From: Paratinospora sagittata
Lineage: Eukaryota; Streptophyta; Magnoliopsida; Ranunculales; Menispermaceae
DNA: 64,000 nt
Assembly (NCBI GenBank): GCA_035771175.1
Contig: CM069613.1
Coordinates: 2,453,501 to 2,517,500 of the forward strand
Direction of reading: 5' to 3'
In this document: piece after piece, positions 1-14,000 of the stretch
Layout of the letters: each line of letters opens with the position of its first letter
Position numbering within the stretch: the first letter of the stretch is position 1
The notes under the pieces: generated by a model
Database searches by the model: none
What the model was told of the DNA's origin: nothing
The model's input: only the letters and a program-made list of their open reading frames with translations
Program-made: the position numbers and the translations under genes

Positions 1-3000
1 ACTTATAAATTCCTGAAAAACTTAGGAGGACTAGTTTTGACCCGAAGGATAGGACGACACTTTCAGGGGCGAAAAATCGATAACCAAAAAAAAAAAAAAA
101 TCGTCCCAACAAATACTAATGGTCTAATGGGTCTAATTTATTTATTTGTAGTTGTTATTATTATTTATTTATTTATTTATTTATTTTGGTAACTTTGAGT
201 GTTTAAGCCCGCTTACACAGACTAAATTAGTTCCTATGAGAGTTATAACTCCACCCATAAAAAATGTGCCTTAAGTTAGTCCAACTTTAACTAAGTTTTT
301 TTTTTTAATTACATAAGGTGGGCTATATAATAAATCAACTTTTTCCATTATGCTCTATTCAGATTAAGTCAATATTTAAGTTACGAATAATTATATCTTT
401 TTTAATTATTTTTATTAATATTATTTTAAATCTTACTTTACCTTTATCATTAGAATAGAGCATCATCTTAAGGTATTTGTTGTATATTATAACCTTAATT
501 CTTTTAGGGGCCTAAGTTAGCCCAATTTTTGAATTTTAATACTTTGAATTATATCTTATGTGTCGTAAAAAAATAAAATTGTACTAAGTAAGCGTTTTCA
601 TTTTGCCCACGTAATCTTTGTGACATGAAACAATTCATTATTTTGCGGTCTGGTCCACCGCGTTGCTCGTAGTCTACATTGGCGGTGCTGAAAATCTAAT
701 GCAACTGTCTTAGTTTGACATAAAAAGCGGAAAGTGTTTTTCTTTTAAATTTTAATATTATATATATATATTATTATTATTTTTTAATAAAAATATTGAA
801 ATAAAGTCAGAAAATATTGACACTAGAACGAGCATCTTTCAATAGAGTAAAAAAAAAACTGAGTACACATTAGGGTTCGGATGGAGACCATTATATATTT
901 TATACGTTAGTTTATTACCCTTGTCTAATAATTTGATTATCAAAAAAAATAAAACTTTGTGGGTCTACAATTATGTGATTATAATTATTTTCTCATTTTA
1001 TTAGATATGAAATATCATGAAAATGACAACTCAAATCAAATCAAGAACCGGAAAATTATGGTCACTACAAAAACAAAATACTATTGATGAAACAATGAAA
1101 TAATGGATGTAATCATACAGGATTAGACAGAATTTTGATTCAGGGGCCATGATATGATGGCTCTAAATTTGTATTTTCTACATCATTAATAAATTTGAAA
1201 ATATGATTAAGATATATATAGTTCAAATCAATTAATCTATAACTCAGCATGTGTGAGCAAACCTTTATTTTAACCTCGTATACAAAGAATGATGTTATAC
1301 GTAGTAGCAATTAAGTTTTATCATTAATTTTTACCGTGTAAAGTGTTAGAACTTGTAATATAATTGTTGACTTAACGTTTTAATAGAATAGAGTTCAAGA
1401 TGCAGATTAATATAGATAATTCCATGTAACGGTGAAAATGTTTTATTAAGTTGGTTTGAGTGATCTTATAAAGTAAGAGTCTTTTCTATTTTTTATGAAG
1501 TACGGACACTGAGGTTAAAGAAAATTAAAATTCCTAATATCTAGAGAAGAGGATTTAAATATACACCATTTAAGTCAGTCAACGATTGCATTTTTCAAAC
1601 TATAAGGTATGTATGTGTGTGTATCGAAATAATAGTCTTACATCGTATATAAGTATGTTCATCACATAAAATATAAGTTAAGATCTCACCCTCATTAATA
1701 GAAGCTTTTTGAAATAAAACCTCATACTTAAAGTAAAAAAATGATTAAGTTAATAGACAATATCAATACTAGTATAAAAATTCAAACCCACATAACACAA
1801 ACTTAAAAAATAGTATCACTAGTAATCTTTCACTTTTTTTTAGAAGGTAGATATCTTGGAGGAAATCCTATTACATCTCAATAAAATTATAAGATACAAT
1901 ATTTCTACTTAATTTTTCACCTTAAAACCTAACATTGCAGTAAATCTATTTCAGTAATAATATATATACTCCTTAGAGACATAAAAAATATTTTTACTGC
2001 TATATTAGATTTATCCTAAGCTTGAAAAGACAGGCTCCTACTGCATGTAGTATAGTAAGTTCATTATTATATAGATCCCCACCAACTCCTGTTTTCAAAA
2101 CCTGGCCTATCCAATGGACCCATTCCCATCCATTTGCCCTATAATTACTCAATGAATTCAATATTTTATTCACTAAACCTATGGCTATGCTAATATATAT
2201 AAATTCATATTAAAAAACATCACCATCCTCATATCGACATCAACACGACAAATTTCATGTTCATATAGCAAAATTTAAGTCTTCATTTTCCTTATTTTTT
2301 TTATTCAATCATGTCTTTGTCAATTAAACACTGTTTAATTTCTCAGTTTTTTTTAATCAAACTTCCTTTTCATGCATAATATACAGAAGAATATAAACGA
2401 TGACCGTCTCATTTGATGTATTTATCCACGGAGATGCTTTGCTTGTATCATTAGGTGATTGGATAGGCTTGAATTATATATATACATATAAGGAAAGAAC
2501 AAAGCAAATTCCATTCTAATCGTCGCTTTCTATACATTAAGTTTAAATTAATTAAAAAAATAATTAATTGGATAATGAACACAACAACCCTTTGAATTAT
2601 TCGTATTTATGTCGTTGTGGGCATGTTTGTTTCTTAAATCCATCAACCTCATCGATATAAACCAGGTGTTTATCTGTCTTGATCCAAGCTTAATCATGAC
2701 AATCGAAGAATATTTGAGCTTATTCTAGTGTATGTTTGTTGTTGGCCTCTTAATTTGGTGTTTTGCATTGCAAAAGCTTATGGAAGATTAATTAATATTA
2801 ATATATATATATATATATATTGAATGTTGTTTTATTCTTAATAAGAGTTAAATGTATTAATAAAAGAAAAGTTGATTCCCAAGCTCTGTGAAAGTAGGTT
2901 GAGTTGTCGAGATCGTTCATATATAAAAGTTTTAGTGTTTAATTCTTAAAAATGTTTTCGCTGGGAGATGTATACTATTATGTTCCTATTTCGAACGAGA

Positions 3001-5488
3001 ATTAGTCTTATACCCGTTGACACGTCTTTTAGTAACCAGATGAGTTAGTAATCAAATACGATTTATATTTTCATAAATTTATGATCACTTGTATTAAGTA
3101 TAGTTTATACATTTATGTATTCTACTGTGTTCAACAAAATTAAATTAATTTACAAACAAATTAATACAAAAACATAGATTTTAGCATTTTACTGAAGGTT
3201 AACACAATAATCAAGGTTGTTCTATTATAATTTGAAGGTCATGGTTGCATAAATAGCAAAAGCGTTGTGTACTAGGTCAGTAATACTTTTATGGGATTAT
3301 TTGAATTTAAACATGAGATAATACTGAGAAATATGTATGGTGTCAAACTTCAAACCATGATTTAATTGAGATCTCTTTTTCCAAGAAACACTCGCATAAT
3401 TGGAACTTTAGGACTTTTTATTTTCCTTGTCCAATTAATCCTTTCTTTGCGTGGAAACCTTTTATAAGCTAGGTTGGCCTACCTATATACTTAATATATT
3501 AGTTTTTATGCTTCCTCATTCTATATATATATATTTATTTATTTCAACAATCTAGATTATTACAATTATATACATTGTGATATATATTAGAAATTAAAAA
3601 AAACTTTTTATATATTTAAGTTAAATTAAATATCTCATATTTATCTGTACTTCACATTCATGCTTATTTGTACTAATTTTTTAATATCTTTCAAGTATCT
3701 TTTTCTTTTTGAGATCCTATTAATTTTTTAAAATTTGTAAGAATAAAAATATATCTTTTAATAAAAATAAATAAAGACAGACTCAAACTTACGATAAAAT
3801 CTTTTAACCACATTTCGTAATTTACTATTCAAATTAAGGAACCAAACCAAACTCCTTTTAGTTAAGTTCATGCTTATCACTTCACCTTTAACTAAGCCCA
3901 AACGAGAAAATGGACGTTGATGTAGAAAGAGGAGAAAATAGTCAAACATTAGGTTCTGTAACTAGGTTTAGCTATAGGATAAATTAATTTTGGTCACATC
4001 TCAAACAGTACTACTTAATATTTGTTTTATAGCCTCATATCTAAAGATTAATAAACATGCATGGTCTTCATTATAATTTTTTTAATATTAAAAAATATGT
4101 ACCAATATTACTAAATCCAAGCCAAGTATCTAACCTCAAAGACCCATTTGAGAATCTTCATTTTTTTAACTAGCTAAAAAAAGAAAAAAAAAATTCAAAT
4201 ATATATAGAAAATTAAGATATTTCAAGATACATATCATTGAGACTAATTATTTCATTATCTGGTGAGATTGAAAAGCAAATGGATTAGAATATTGGCTTT
4301 CATAGTAGTTACGATGGTGTTGTTGAAGCAATTAAAGAAAATATTGCTTTCAACCACAAACAAAAGAAATTCAAACTGCCGATAGATGTTTTTTTTGTCT
4401 ATTTCTATGAGACAAAAACAAATATTCTGGATTGGTAATAAAGTTCGTTGGGTGCCAACGCTATTTTTCAACACTGACATATAACTTCATAAGATAATTT
4501 GAGAATAAACGTGTATTGTGCAGTATCTCTAAATACACACATTCTTAAAATATCTAAGAGAGACTAAATGCTAGCATAAAAAAATAACGTTGACGTACGT
4601 ATAACATTACTCTAAAGGTTAGTGCTACCTCCTAACAAATTAGGATCTTTATTTTTCTGTCTTGTTTACTTCAATAAAAACTTTAGAAAAATTTAAATTT
4701 TTAGTATATCTTTCCACAATTAGTCTAGATATAAGTTAGTAAAAATAATTAAAAAAAACAAATGAGTACCACTTATAATGCAAGCTATATACAATTCTTC
4801 TTGGTCCTATTATAGAAGATAGTATTCTCAAATTAATTATAAGTCTCATATGACTTTATTTGGATTTATTTTAATTTTATTATACTGAATTACATAATAA
4901 TAAAACTTGGAGCACCACTACTATATAAATCGTCATAGAAAGTTCTATGTAGACGGATTGTAGATCGATCTAGAAAAATCATATGTTGACTATTTGACAA
5001 TTGAATTGTTTGGATTAATTCTTCTTTACATACTATGTTAAATAATGAAGCTCCTTAAGTTATTTTTTATTGACTTTTGAAAATACTAGCTAGCGATATT
5101 TAGTATGTTGAATCAATTAATATAATAATTTAAGGTACCTGTTTTCATCCCTAATGATTTCCATCCTACATAAGATCATCATTATCAAATTTATTTCTAA
5201 ATGCTTGAACTTGACTTGAGATCGAGTGGCTTACTTTGATGATAAAAGTGAAATAAAATTCGAATAAATATAGAAAAATAAAAGAGAAAGAATTTCAAAG
5301 TTTTTTTTTTTTTTTTTTGTAAAAAAAAAAAAATTTTAAGTGAGTCTTGGATAGCTGAATTCATTGAGATCTGATTCTTTTGCTTTTCAATTTGTATACT
5401 ATGTTTTAAATTCAAATAAATCGGTTATACAATGATGTATCCAATTTTATAGCATGTTAAAGCCAATTTTATCCCACCCCACACGTTA
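1..5488. other. AT-rich intergenic DNA
   Basis: No open frame here has recognisable protein features. The stretch is very AT-rich, with poly-A/T runs, a TTTA microsatellite near 139-187 and a TA repeat near 2803-2820. The short frames present look like chance. No RNA gene or clear element ends were seen. Confidence 0.6.
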
Positions 5489-5985
5489 CAAGATATTATT
5501 TTTTCTACGGGTCCTCAAGTGAGCGTGTCATAAAAGCAAGTCCCGGGGAATTTTATTTTTCTCCTTAAGAAACAGCCTCTTGCTAGTCTAAGGGTGAAAA
5601 ACTTTTTATATGTCTTAGTTTAAAAGAACACATAGTCGATGTGAGACTAATCTCTGGAGTTGAACCCACAAATAGTAGGTCTTCAGTCTCAAATCTCAAT
5701 ACCTCATACAGATGCGTCGATTCCCACAAACGACGCCACTGTTGAAGCCACACGTCGCAGGATATTGTTTATCCTACGGGCCCTTAAGTTTGTTAGGCCT
5801 CTAAGTTGGGCCATCAGACTTGTGAAGGCCAAGGCCCACGTAAAGCATGTCATAAAACAAGTCTCAGAAGATTTTATTTTTTTTCTTAAAAAAATGTCTC
5901 TTGCTAGTATAAGGGGGTAAAATTTCTTAGAAGAACACGTAGTCGATGAGAAACTAATATATAAAGTTAAACCCACAACATAGCA
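5489..5985. repeat. two degenerate tandem copies of an unknown repeat
   Basis: Two related blocks follow each other at about 5489-5672 and 5758-5980. Both run through the same landmarks in order: a gatatt...ctacgggycct start, catgtcataaaa, caagtc, gattttattttt, ctcttgctagt, aagaacac(a/g)tagtcgatg and gtt(g/a)aacccacaa. The spacer between them contains tcgattcccacaaacgacgcc. The layout suggests decayed transposon material. The family is not identified. An 86-codon frame crossing this block (5660-5920) is judged to be chance. Confidence 0.65.
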
Positions 5986-6000
5986 TATCCAATGATATAA

Positions 6001-6070
6001 CATACTCTACTCATTTGTTGTCTATTTAGATGAAACATACTCTACTCATTTGTTGTCTATTTAGATGAAA
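6001..6070. repeat. perfect 35-bp tandem duplication
   Basis: The 35 bases at 6001-6035 (starting catactctactcatttg) recur without change at 6036-6070. Perfect identity points to a recent slippage or duplication event, unlike the degenerate repeat just upstream. Confidence 0.95.
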
Positions 6071-9000
6071 TTAGATCTATGACATGAGTGCTTCCGTTAA
6101 GAGAAAATATATGTGTAACAAAATGTGACATGCATTTTATTACAGTAATTTAGAAACAACATATAATTATTCCAAGCAATTGCACAATAATTGATCTTTG
6201 ACTAATAGTATCAAAGATTTTTTATTTTATTTTATTTTTTTAAAAACAAAGTTTTAGAATGCCTTCTAAAAGAGTTTTGGGTTTTTTTTGTTTTTGTTTT
6301 TTTGTTTTTTTATATCATTAATCAAAATGGTATATGATGTTTTGAGTTGACTAATGAAGCCATAGTTTGTTCATTTCAATAAAAATCATGATTATTAATT
6401 ATTTGGCATTATCTTTCATTGAGTTACTACTATTTCCTTTGGTTATTTTTTACTCCAAGTTCAATTTGAGTTGACAAGATCTTTCTATGGTTTTGCTTAA
6501 TTGGTGAGTGTGAATGGTATGAAATTAAATACATTGTTTATTATAATAGATCAAAAAAATTAGAAGCAATATTTTATTTATGTATCTAGAGCTTTAATTT
6601 TTTGGGAAATTTGACATATTATTATTTTTTTCTACAATTCAGATATTGCACTAAAAAAAATAAAAAATTAAAAAATTCTTTTTCACTGTAGTTATCTATT
6701 AGTATATATTAAAGTTGTGGCAACTTGGTTATATTTCTAATATCTTAAGGGTATTCTAGGCACGCACGCAGCTATAATATTATTAGTTTTTTATTGACGA
6801 ATATGACCTTTCATCTCGTTGGTGAACCCGACTTATCGAACAACGATATTGAGGCTCAGTTGTAATTTGTGGTCTGTGAAGGGTTTCTTGAGTCATTTAA
6901 CACATTAGATGTGACACGTCAATAAAATAAGTATCAATTATTGGGAGATCGATTATTAACCAACGACACTAATAGGCAGAAATATAGATAAAAATAAAGA
7001 ATTAATATGATTTTTAATTTTTTATTAATTTAAAGAAGTCATATGATAGAATAATTAGGCATGCCCTGTAATAGATGATGGATATGATAGAGTGTTGGTA
7101 ACCATATTAAAAAAAAAAAAAAACAGAACAACCTTATAAAATTAAATAAGGAATTAATAATGTTGAATAAAATATGAGAATTCAAAAAGTTTAAAACTAG
7201 TCTAAGTTTCTAAGATTGTAAACGTTGACTAGTTATAATGGTGTGGATTCGAACCACTTCATTTGAAGTCAGAAATTTAATTATCTTCCCTTACAAATAA
7301 GTGAGAGATTTCTTTTTTCTAATAAAAGCGAGAACCATAGTAATTAGTTTGTCTTATTTTATCAAGGTTCCTTATGTTACATAGCTAATTAATCTCACGA
7401 GGAAAAACACTGTTGTATACTAATTTAATGTAAATAGGTAAACTACTAATTAATGACAAAAAAAAAAAGTTGTGGTTTTTTTTTTCCAATTTCTCATTAT
7501 TTCATATACATATCTCCTTAATATTAAGAATTAAATAGTGAAATATATAATTAGCCCTGAAAGAAATTTTGAATAATAACTAATTCCACCTCTTATTAGT
7601 GAAATAAATAATTAGTATTTAAATATATTTTAACTACCAACTAAATGTACTTTTTATAACTTAATTTTCATTGGCACGTACCCCACGTATGTTACGAGCT
7701 AATCGTAGGACACAGCACGTGGGTTGCCCCCTAAAGATTGAAAATGACATATAGATAGAAGCTTTTATTTAATTATTTATAGTATTATGTAAGAAATATA
7801 CTTTTGACATTATTATTATTATTATTCAGTAGTATTTTTGTTTCATGTAATTAATGTCCGATATTAGACTAGTTCATTAGTTCACCAGGACTGCATGCAC
7901 TACTCCGTATTAATTTAAATAAATCAGAAAATTAATATTGTCAATCCAAAAATTAAACTTCAGACATTTGTCTTATTCAAAGCGTTTTGCCCGAACATTG
8001 AGCCCATGCCGTAATGGGCTACTTTTTGACATTATGTCCTAAATATTATTAAATTATTTTAAATTTTAAGGGAATTCAACAACATTTGCTCGAGGGCATA
8101 ATATTAAAAGTGAATACCCTTAATTACGTTTCTAAAATATTTTCCTTTATATAAATTCCGATTCTTAATGATATAATTAAAAAAAATAAAAATAAAAGCC
8201 TTTATTATTTAAATCTTGATTGTTAATGATATAGTTGAAGAATCTTAAATAAAAGCAAATGGTGAAAAGTTTGTCATGCACAATTCCACGCATGTGATTG
8301 AGTACTTTTTTTTAGTTTTTTTTAAATTTTGAAAGTAACTCATACACGCAAAAGAACAAGCCAAGGGTGTCAATTTATTGACCAGGTGATTTACTAAAAC
8401 AAGGAAACATAGAACGAATAAAATTTTAAATAATGATTTAAAGTATTTATTGTCTATATATTAGTAGATGAGTAGTACAAATGTCCGACGCAGAAGATAT
8501 AATAATTAAGAAGTTAGGATAAGGCTGTTACAAAATGTGGGGTATTCTTATTTTATTTTAAATATGCAAATTACCTATTACAAATTATATATATATATAT
8601 TTAATAAAGACTAGAATAATGTGTATGTAAAATAGTAATTTTAGTAGAAGTTAGATAAAAATGATTTAACCAAGAATGCTCCAAGTATGTAAAATAGTAA
8701 TTATTTTACTTTATTTTAAATGACTGCATATAGTTACCTATATTTATTTGCCCACAAATAATTATAAAATAATAATAACTTTCAAGGAATGTGAATTCAA
8801 TAATACATTTGAAGAATATGTATTAAGAGGGAATTAATATTGAGTACAATTGCAAAGCTAAATGAAAATGGCGTCAGCTCCTATATAATATAGTCTACAT
8901 TTACTCAGTAGATATGATAGTGATATAATATCATGTAATTGCCGTCTTGGCCAAATTAAAAGAATATTTTACGTATCATAATTCTTGATGTTGTTATCCG

Positions 9001-9851
9001 TATATATATGTTTAGTTATTATATATTGCCAAATCATATCTTTTTTAACAATAATATATTTCAAGGAAAAGAAGTGTATTTAAATTAATATAATAAATTA
9101 AAATAAAGAAATATGCCAAGAATTTAATTGATAAAAATAAAATAAAATATATATATATATATAGGGGAAAATCTCAATACTTATTTAATAAAAAAAAAAA
9201 AAAATGATTCAAGGTTACTCGTTAAATATTCTAATCAAACGTTATAGGCGTAGATGGTTAGGGCCGGCTAAAACTCCCATCCTAATTAAATTGATTTATG
9301 TAAAATTGAAAGTCATGCAATATGCACGGCTTCCATTATTTTAAATTTCTTAATTAAATCTGTCTTAATTCCACTCCATATGTCTTGTCTGTCTTCATTT
9401 CCCCTATCTTTTTAAGACTTCCATTCAACACGTTATTTCATTAATTGAGACTAATTATAAACCGAATTCATTTAAACCAATATTATTTTATTTTATTTTT
9501 CTCAATTATTATATTAATAATGAGATACACGAAGAATTAATATTTCTCATCAATTTTTTTCGTGACTTTTTTTGACCTTTGGTCATAATATAAAGAGTAT
9601 ATTTATTTATTAACGGACTTGATCTCCAAAGAGTTAATATAAGTTTTAAAACTTACGTTGATGTGGTAAATGGTGAGTGATATATATTATCTCATATATA
9701 GAATGTTATGACATCAGGATGAATATAATTTTAAGTATATATTTTGAGTTGTTTTAACATTCTTCTCTTTTTTACGTAATAAATCTCTTTCTATATATCT
9801 TGCTTGGCGAACCCTCTTCTTATTGGATTTTTGTCTTTCTCTAGCTAAAAA
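6071..9851. other. AT-rich intergenic DNA
   Basis: No gene is supported here. The stretch is AT-rich with short simple repeats. The only structured piece noticed is the tRNA-like SINE head near 7225-7300, listed separately. Confidence 0.55.
7225..7300 (-). repeat. tRNA-like SINE head fragment
   Basis: Read on the minus strand, the segment contains ctgacttcaaatgaag followed by gtggttcgaatccacacc. The latter has a tRNA T-arm form: a GTGG/CCAC stem around the 7-nt loop ttcgaat, which is also a pol III box B. The rest of a tRNA cloverleaf is not evident, so a degraded tRNA-derived SINE fits better than a functional tRNA gene. Confidence 0.4.
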
Positions 9852-10311
9852 ATCTCTGAGTAGTTACTCGAATTGCGAAATCAACCTATATGAGGTTTGA
9901 GGTTCGAATCCGAGGAGGCACTGTACTATTCATGATGAATAGTATAGACAAATAATTTTGGGGTACTAGACACTATTGAGTGGGCTGTGTATTGAGATGA
10001 GATAATATTATGTGGTGCTATGACTGAGGTATGCTCGAGTAGGAGGTACCCATCACATCCGCAGGGTGTGACAAAATAAGGCCTTTTTGTCACACTTCGC
10101 GAATGTGATGAATACCTCATCGAGCGTACCCCAGCTACTATAATCTCATAGTATTGTCTCATCCTAGTACACAGCCCCCTACATCGTCTAGTACCATCAG
10201 GATCATTTGTCCCTACTGTTCACTCATGAACAGTGCAGGACCTCCCCGGATTCGAACCTCACACCTTATATATGTTAATTTCACAATCCGAGTAGCCACT
10301 GAACCAATTCG
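9852..10311. mobile_element. foldback element made of two tail-to-tail tRNA-derived SINE-like arms
   Basis: Two arms of about 220 bp are inverted repeats of each other (left about 9852-10076, right about 10085-10311). They meet at gtgtgacaaaa / ttttgtcacac around an 8-base loop. Each arm starts at its outer end with a tRNA-like promoter. The right arm, read on minus, has a box A-like tggttcagtgg (10296-10306) and a box B ggttcgaatcc (10248-10258). The left arm, on plus, has ggttcgaatcc at 9901-9911 and a weaker box A just upstream. The arms differ at many positions, so the copy is old. Internal promoters would drive transcription inward from both ends, and read-through would give a long hairpin. 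A MITE that picked up tRNA-like ends is the alternative. Confidence 0.75.
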
Positions 10312-11079
10312 TACTTACATGATATAAAATAGATTTTTTTTCTTCTCTTAATCAACTAATATTTAAGGTATCCTAATATATATATATATATATATATATT
10401 AAGACCGAGACTCGTACTCACCTTAGTCATGTCTACTTAAAAAGAGCCTCTCAATGTTCTTACAGTACTTGAACATGAATTAGTCTTACCCGAAATCAGA
10501 ACAATTACTATAGGGCTCCCGAAAGCGACTCAAATAGAAAAAAATTATAATAACAACTTAGTATAGAAGGCTTGTCCTTTGTGCATGACATGGTAATAAA
10601 AGTTGCAAGTCATTTTTAAGCTATATCTAAAAAGTGAATAAAATAGTGCCAATTAATCATCCTATACTAATACCAGGCCGAAAGAAAGCCAAGGGCATAT
10701 CCCTTGTTGTAGTACTATATCTCATGAATCATATATAATATAATATATTGAGAATATTATTATATATATAATACAAAGCCAAAGAAGTAGACCTGGTTCC
10801 TATGCTGTATCTTGTTTCTCTATCTCTTCACCAGAAACGGAGGAGAATTCTCTGGTTTTTGTCTTCCTCTAGCTTGAGCGAATCCCGGGTTATGTTGTTC
10901 ACCAAAACAACAAATTACAACCCTTTTGATAAGAATAGAAGAAAAAAAGAAAGAAATTAAGAAGAAGAAACAATAAAGGAGAGCTAGGAAAGACAAAATT
11001 AGATAGCTAGCTCATCATCAGCTGCTTCATCAATAATAATAATCTCTGATTAATTACTTAATTTCTTCTCTCTATTTCA
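10312..11079. other. upstream region of the IDD gene
   Basis: No coding frame is seen. There is a TA repeat at about 10376-10399 and a purine-rich leader (many gaagaa and gaaa tracts) at about 10930-11000 just before the IDD start codon, typical of a plant 5' UTR. No TATA box can be assigned with confidence. Confidence 0.5.
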
Positions 11080-14000
11080 ATGTCAAACAGCACAGGTGAT
11101 AATAGTAGGAGCTTCTCTTCAGGCAACACTGGAGAAGAAGAAGTTCAACAGCATCAACATCAGCAGCAGCAAAATCACTTCCATGCCTCTCTTTCAGCTT
11201 CATTGGAAAGAAGTAACAGCAGTGGATCTAACTCCAATTCCCAGCAACAGCAGCAGCAGGATCAGAAAGTTAAGAAGAAAAGGAATCTACCAGGAACTCC
11301 AGGTATATATAAATCCCAAACTCTATCTATTTTAGTCTCAATTGATTGTTAATGATCTAGTGGTGATTCAATGCACCCTTAACTAATTATTTAGTGCTCT
11401 TTCATGTTGTTGATGATTATCTTTTGGAATATTTAAAATTTTGAATTAGTGATTAATGGATCCAATTTTCTAAGTGAAACAAGAACATTATAGACAATTT
11501 AATTTCATTTTTTTTTTGGAAATTAAGGATATAGACAATTTAATTTGTTTTTATGATTTTAGAAATGCAATGTTGAAAAAGAAAATTATTAATTGGAGTG
11601 TGTTTGGTAGATGTGGATGGGGAGCAGAAATTTGTATTTATTTTATATTTCCATTCATTTAAAGAATTGCATTTTGGTGGTATTTAAGAAGTAACTCAAG
11701 ATCATGAGCTTGATTCGATTCAAGATCCATCAGGGTTGGGGGGGGATTTGTAGATTTAAGAAGTGGGTTTTGAAGAAAATTTCAAAATTCGAAATGGGTG
11801 TTTTGACTAAAGAATTATTTGAATGTATTTGGTTGTTGAAGAGCTCAATTATTGGTAAGAAGATGACAATAATTGCAGATGACTGTTGTTATAGCTTGAT
11901 AGCTCTTATATATCTTTTTGTTTCTCCTAACTATTTTCATTTAATTTGCTAGAGAGCCCAACAAAACTAGTAAATTTTTTAACTCCGACAAGATGATACT
12001 TGAAGTTTTAACTATGAAAAATAAGATCATTTGGCACAAACCTTAATTAAATTAAAAAAAAAAATTATGGAAGAGAAAAATATTATATATATATTCTCCT
12101 TCAGCATGGATAAAAGGGCCTGACTCTGAAGTCAAGAGATATTAAGATTTTGATTTCTTAAATTCTTCTTCACAATCATATTTAGACATTTGAGATCATA
12201 TGACTTTGGAAGATGCTGCTGATGATGATCTTATTACTCTCCTTCACAATCTTCTCTCCTTTTTTCATAATAGAAGAGCTTTCTATAGTATTTTTTAGTC
12301 AAATGGGTCATTATTAATATTCCTTTAGACCACGCTGGTCTGACTCTGGCTTTTTTTCTTTTCAATATTTGCAACTTAAATTCTCCAGATCCCATGAGTA
12401 CTGATTTAGACCACACTGATTTTCCAGCAGATTCTTCATGAATTTCATACAATTACATATGAACATAGATCGGTTAATATTACTGTATATAGCTTTTAAA
12501 TGCAGTGGTTTATAACATAGTATCATAAAATTAATATTTTAGATGTCTCGCGTTCAAACCTTATACCAATTATGCATTTGCTAATTTATCATATTTATCA
12601 ATAATATATATTTTTTCTATTAATATAAATTTAGTTCATGTGTTACAGTGTATGTTGTTCCCGCTTGATATGCATAGTTGAAACTCTATTTATAAGCTAT
12701 AGCTTTTGATTTTGTGGTTTCTACAACCTTCTTAATTATTTTAACTATTTTTTTTCAAACATGTTTGTATTATTAGACCCAACTGCTGAAGTTATCGCAC
12801 TGTCACCAACGGCGTTAATGGCAACGAACCGATTTGTGTGCGAGATATGCAACAAAGGGTTTCAAAGAGATCAGAACCTGCAATTGCACAGAAGAGGGCA
12901 TAATCTTCCTTGGAAGTTAAAGCAGAGAGCGAGCGGTGAGGTGAGGAAGAGGGTTTATATATGCCCGGAAACGACGTGCGTTCACCACAATCCAGCAAGA
13001 GCTTTGGGAGATCTTACGGGGATTAAGAAACATTTTTGCAGGAAGCATGGGGAGAAGAAGTGGAAATGTGATAAGTGTTCGAAGAAATACGCTGTGCAAT
13101 CGGACTGGAAGGCTCATTCCAAGACCTGTGGCACCAGGGAATACAAATGTGACTGTGGAACCATCTTCTCCAGGTTAATTTCATGATCACCATCTACGTA
13201 CTTATGATTTTATTAATTCAATTCAGTTCATAAAGTTAATTACACGAAGACTAAGAAGAAATAATTAGCACTATGTACATTTTAGTAGGAGAAATATTTA
13301 AATAACACACATTTCTAATACATTTTTTTGACATTGTATTTAAAAGCCGTTGGATTGCCACAAATTAATTGCGTGATTTGAGGCAATCAACGTGTAATTA
13401 AAGACAATCCAACAACTCTAAGTATAATGTGAAGAAAATGTGTTAGAAATGTGTGTTCCTCAAACATTACTCTTTTAGTATAACATTTTTTTAACACATA
13501 AAACACTGTGTACATCAGATGTTGGCTCTGTTTAGAAGAATTTTTTCAAAATAATTATGAAGCAAAAACACTTTTAAAATGTTAGACAACACTTACTTCT
13601 AGCTAAATTGTAATGGAAAAAAAGTATTTTTCCAAAGTATTTTTTTTTTTGAAAAGTACTTCTCAAAAAAAGCACTTTTAAAAAAATTCTTCCAAATAGG
13701 ATCATCTTTGTAGAGTGTGATTCAAAGATAAGTACTATACATAATGAATTGTGTGCTATAAATAGATACATAAAATCTGTATAAATAACATCTAAAGTAA
13801 TTAACACACTCGAAGAACACCTTTTCAAATATAAACTGTGATGAGTTGTGGTAGAAATTGCTATGTAAATTATATCACTTCAATACTACTAGATTTTCAT
13901 TGAATCATGTATCAATGCGTGATTTAATGTAATGCAAAAGTGATGATCAGACACTGTTATCTTGCATTACAGTATAACATCTCAATCAATTTAACATTAT

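Noticed and set aside
5660..5920. 86-codon open frame with an opposing 99-codon frame
   Set aside because: It lies wholly inside a degenerate noncoding repeat, shares no protein motif and has no splice or codon support.
9901..9911. Possible tRNA gene from the ggttcgaatcc box B
   Set aside because: No acceptor or anticodon stems form, and the motif recurs in the mirrored arm, so it is a SINE head.
9926..10162. 78-codon minus-strand frame
   Set aside because: It spans the centre of the SINE foldback and is an artefact of the inverted repeat.
11096..11335. 79-codon frame overlapping IDD exon 1
   Set aside because: Out-of-frame shadow. The Gln-rich frame joins in phase to the zinc-finger exon.
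12480..12570. tRNA-like segment in IDD intron 1 (gtggtttataacatag..., gcgttcaaacc)
   Set aside because: Too degenerate to separate from chance or from an old retroelement primer region.
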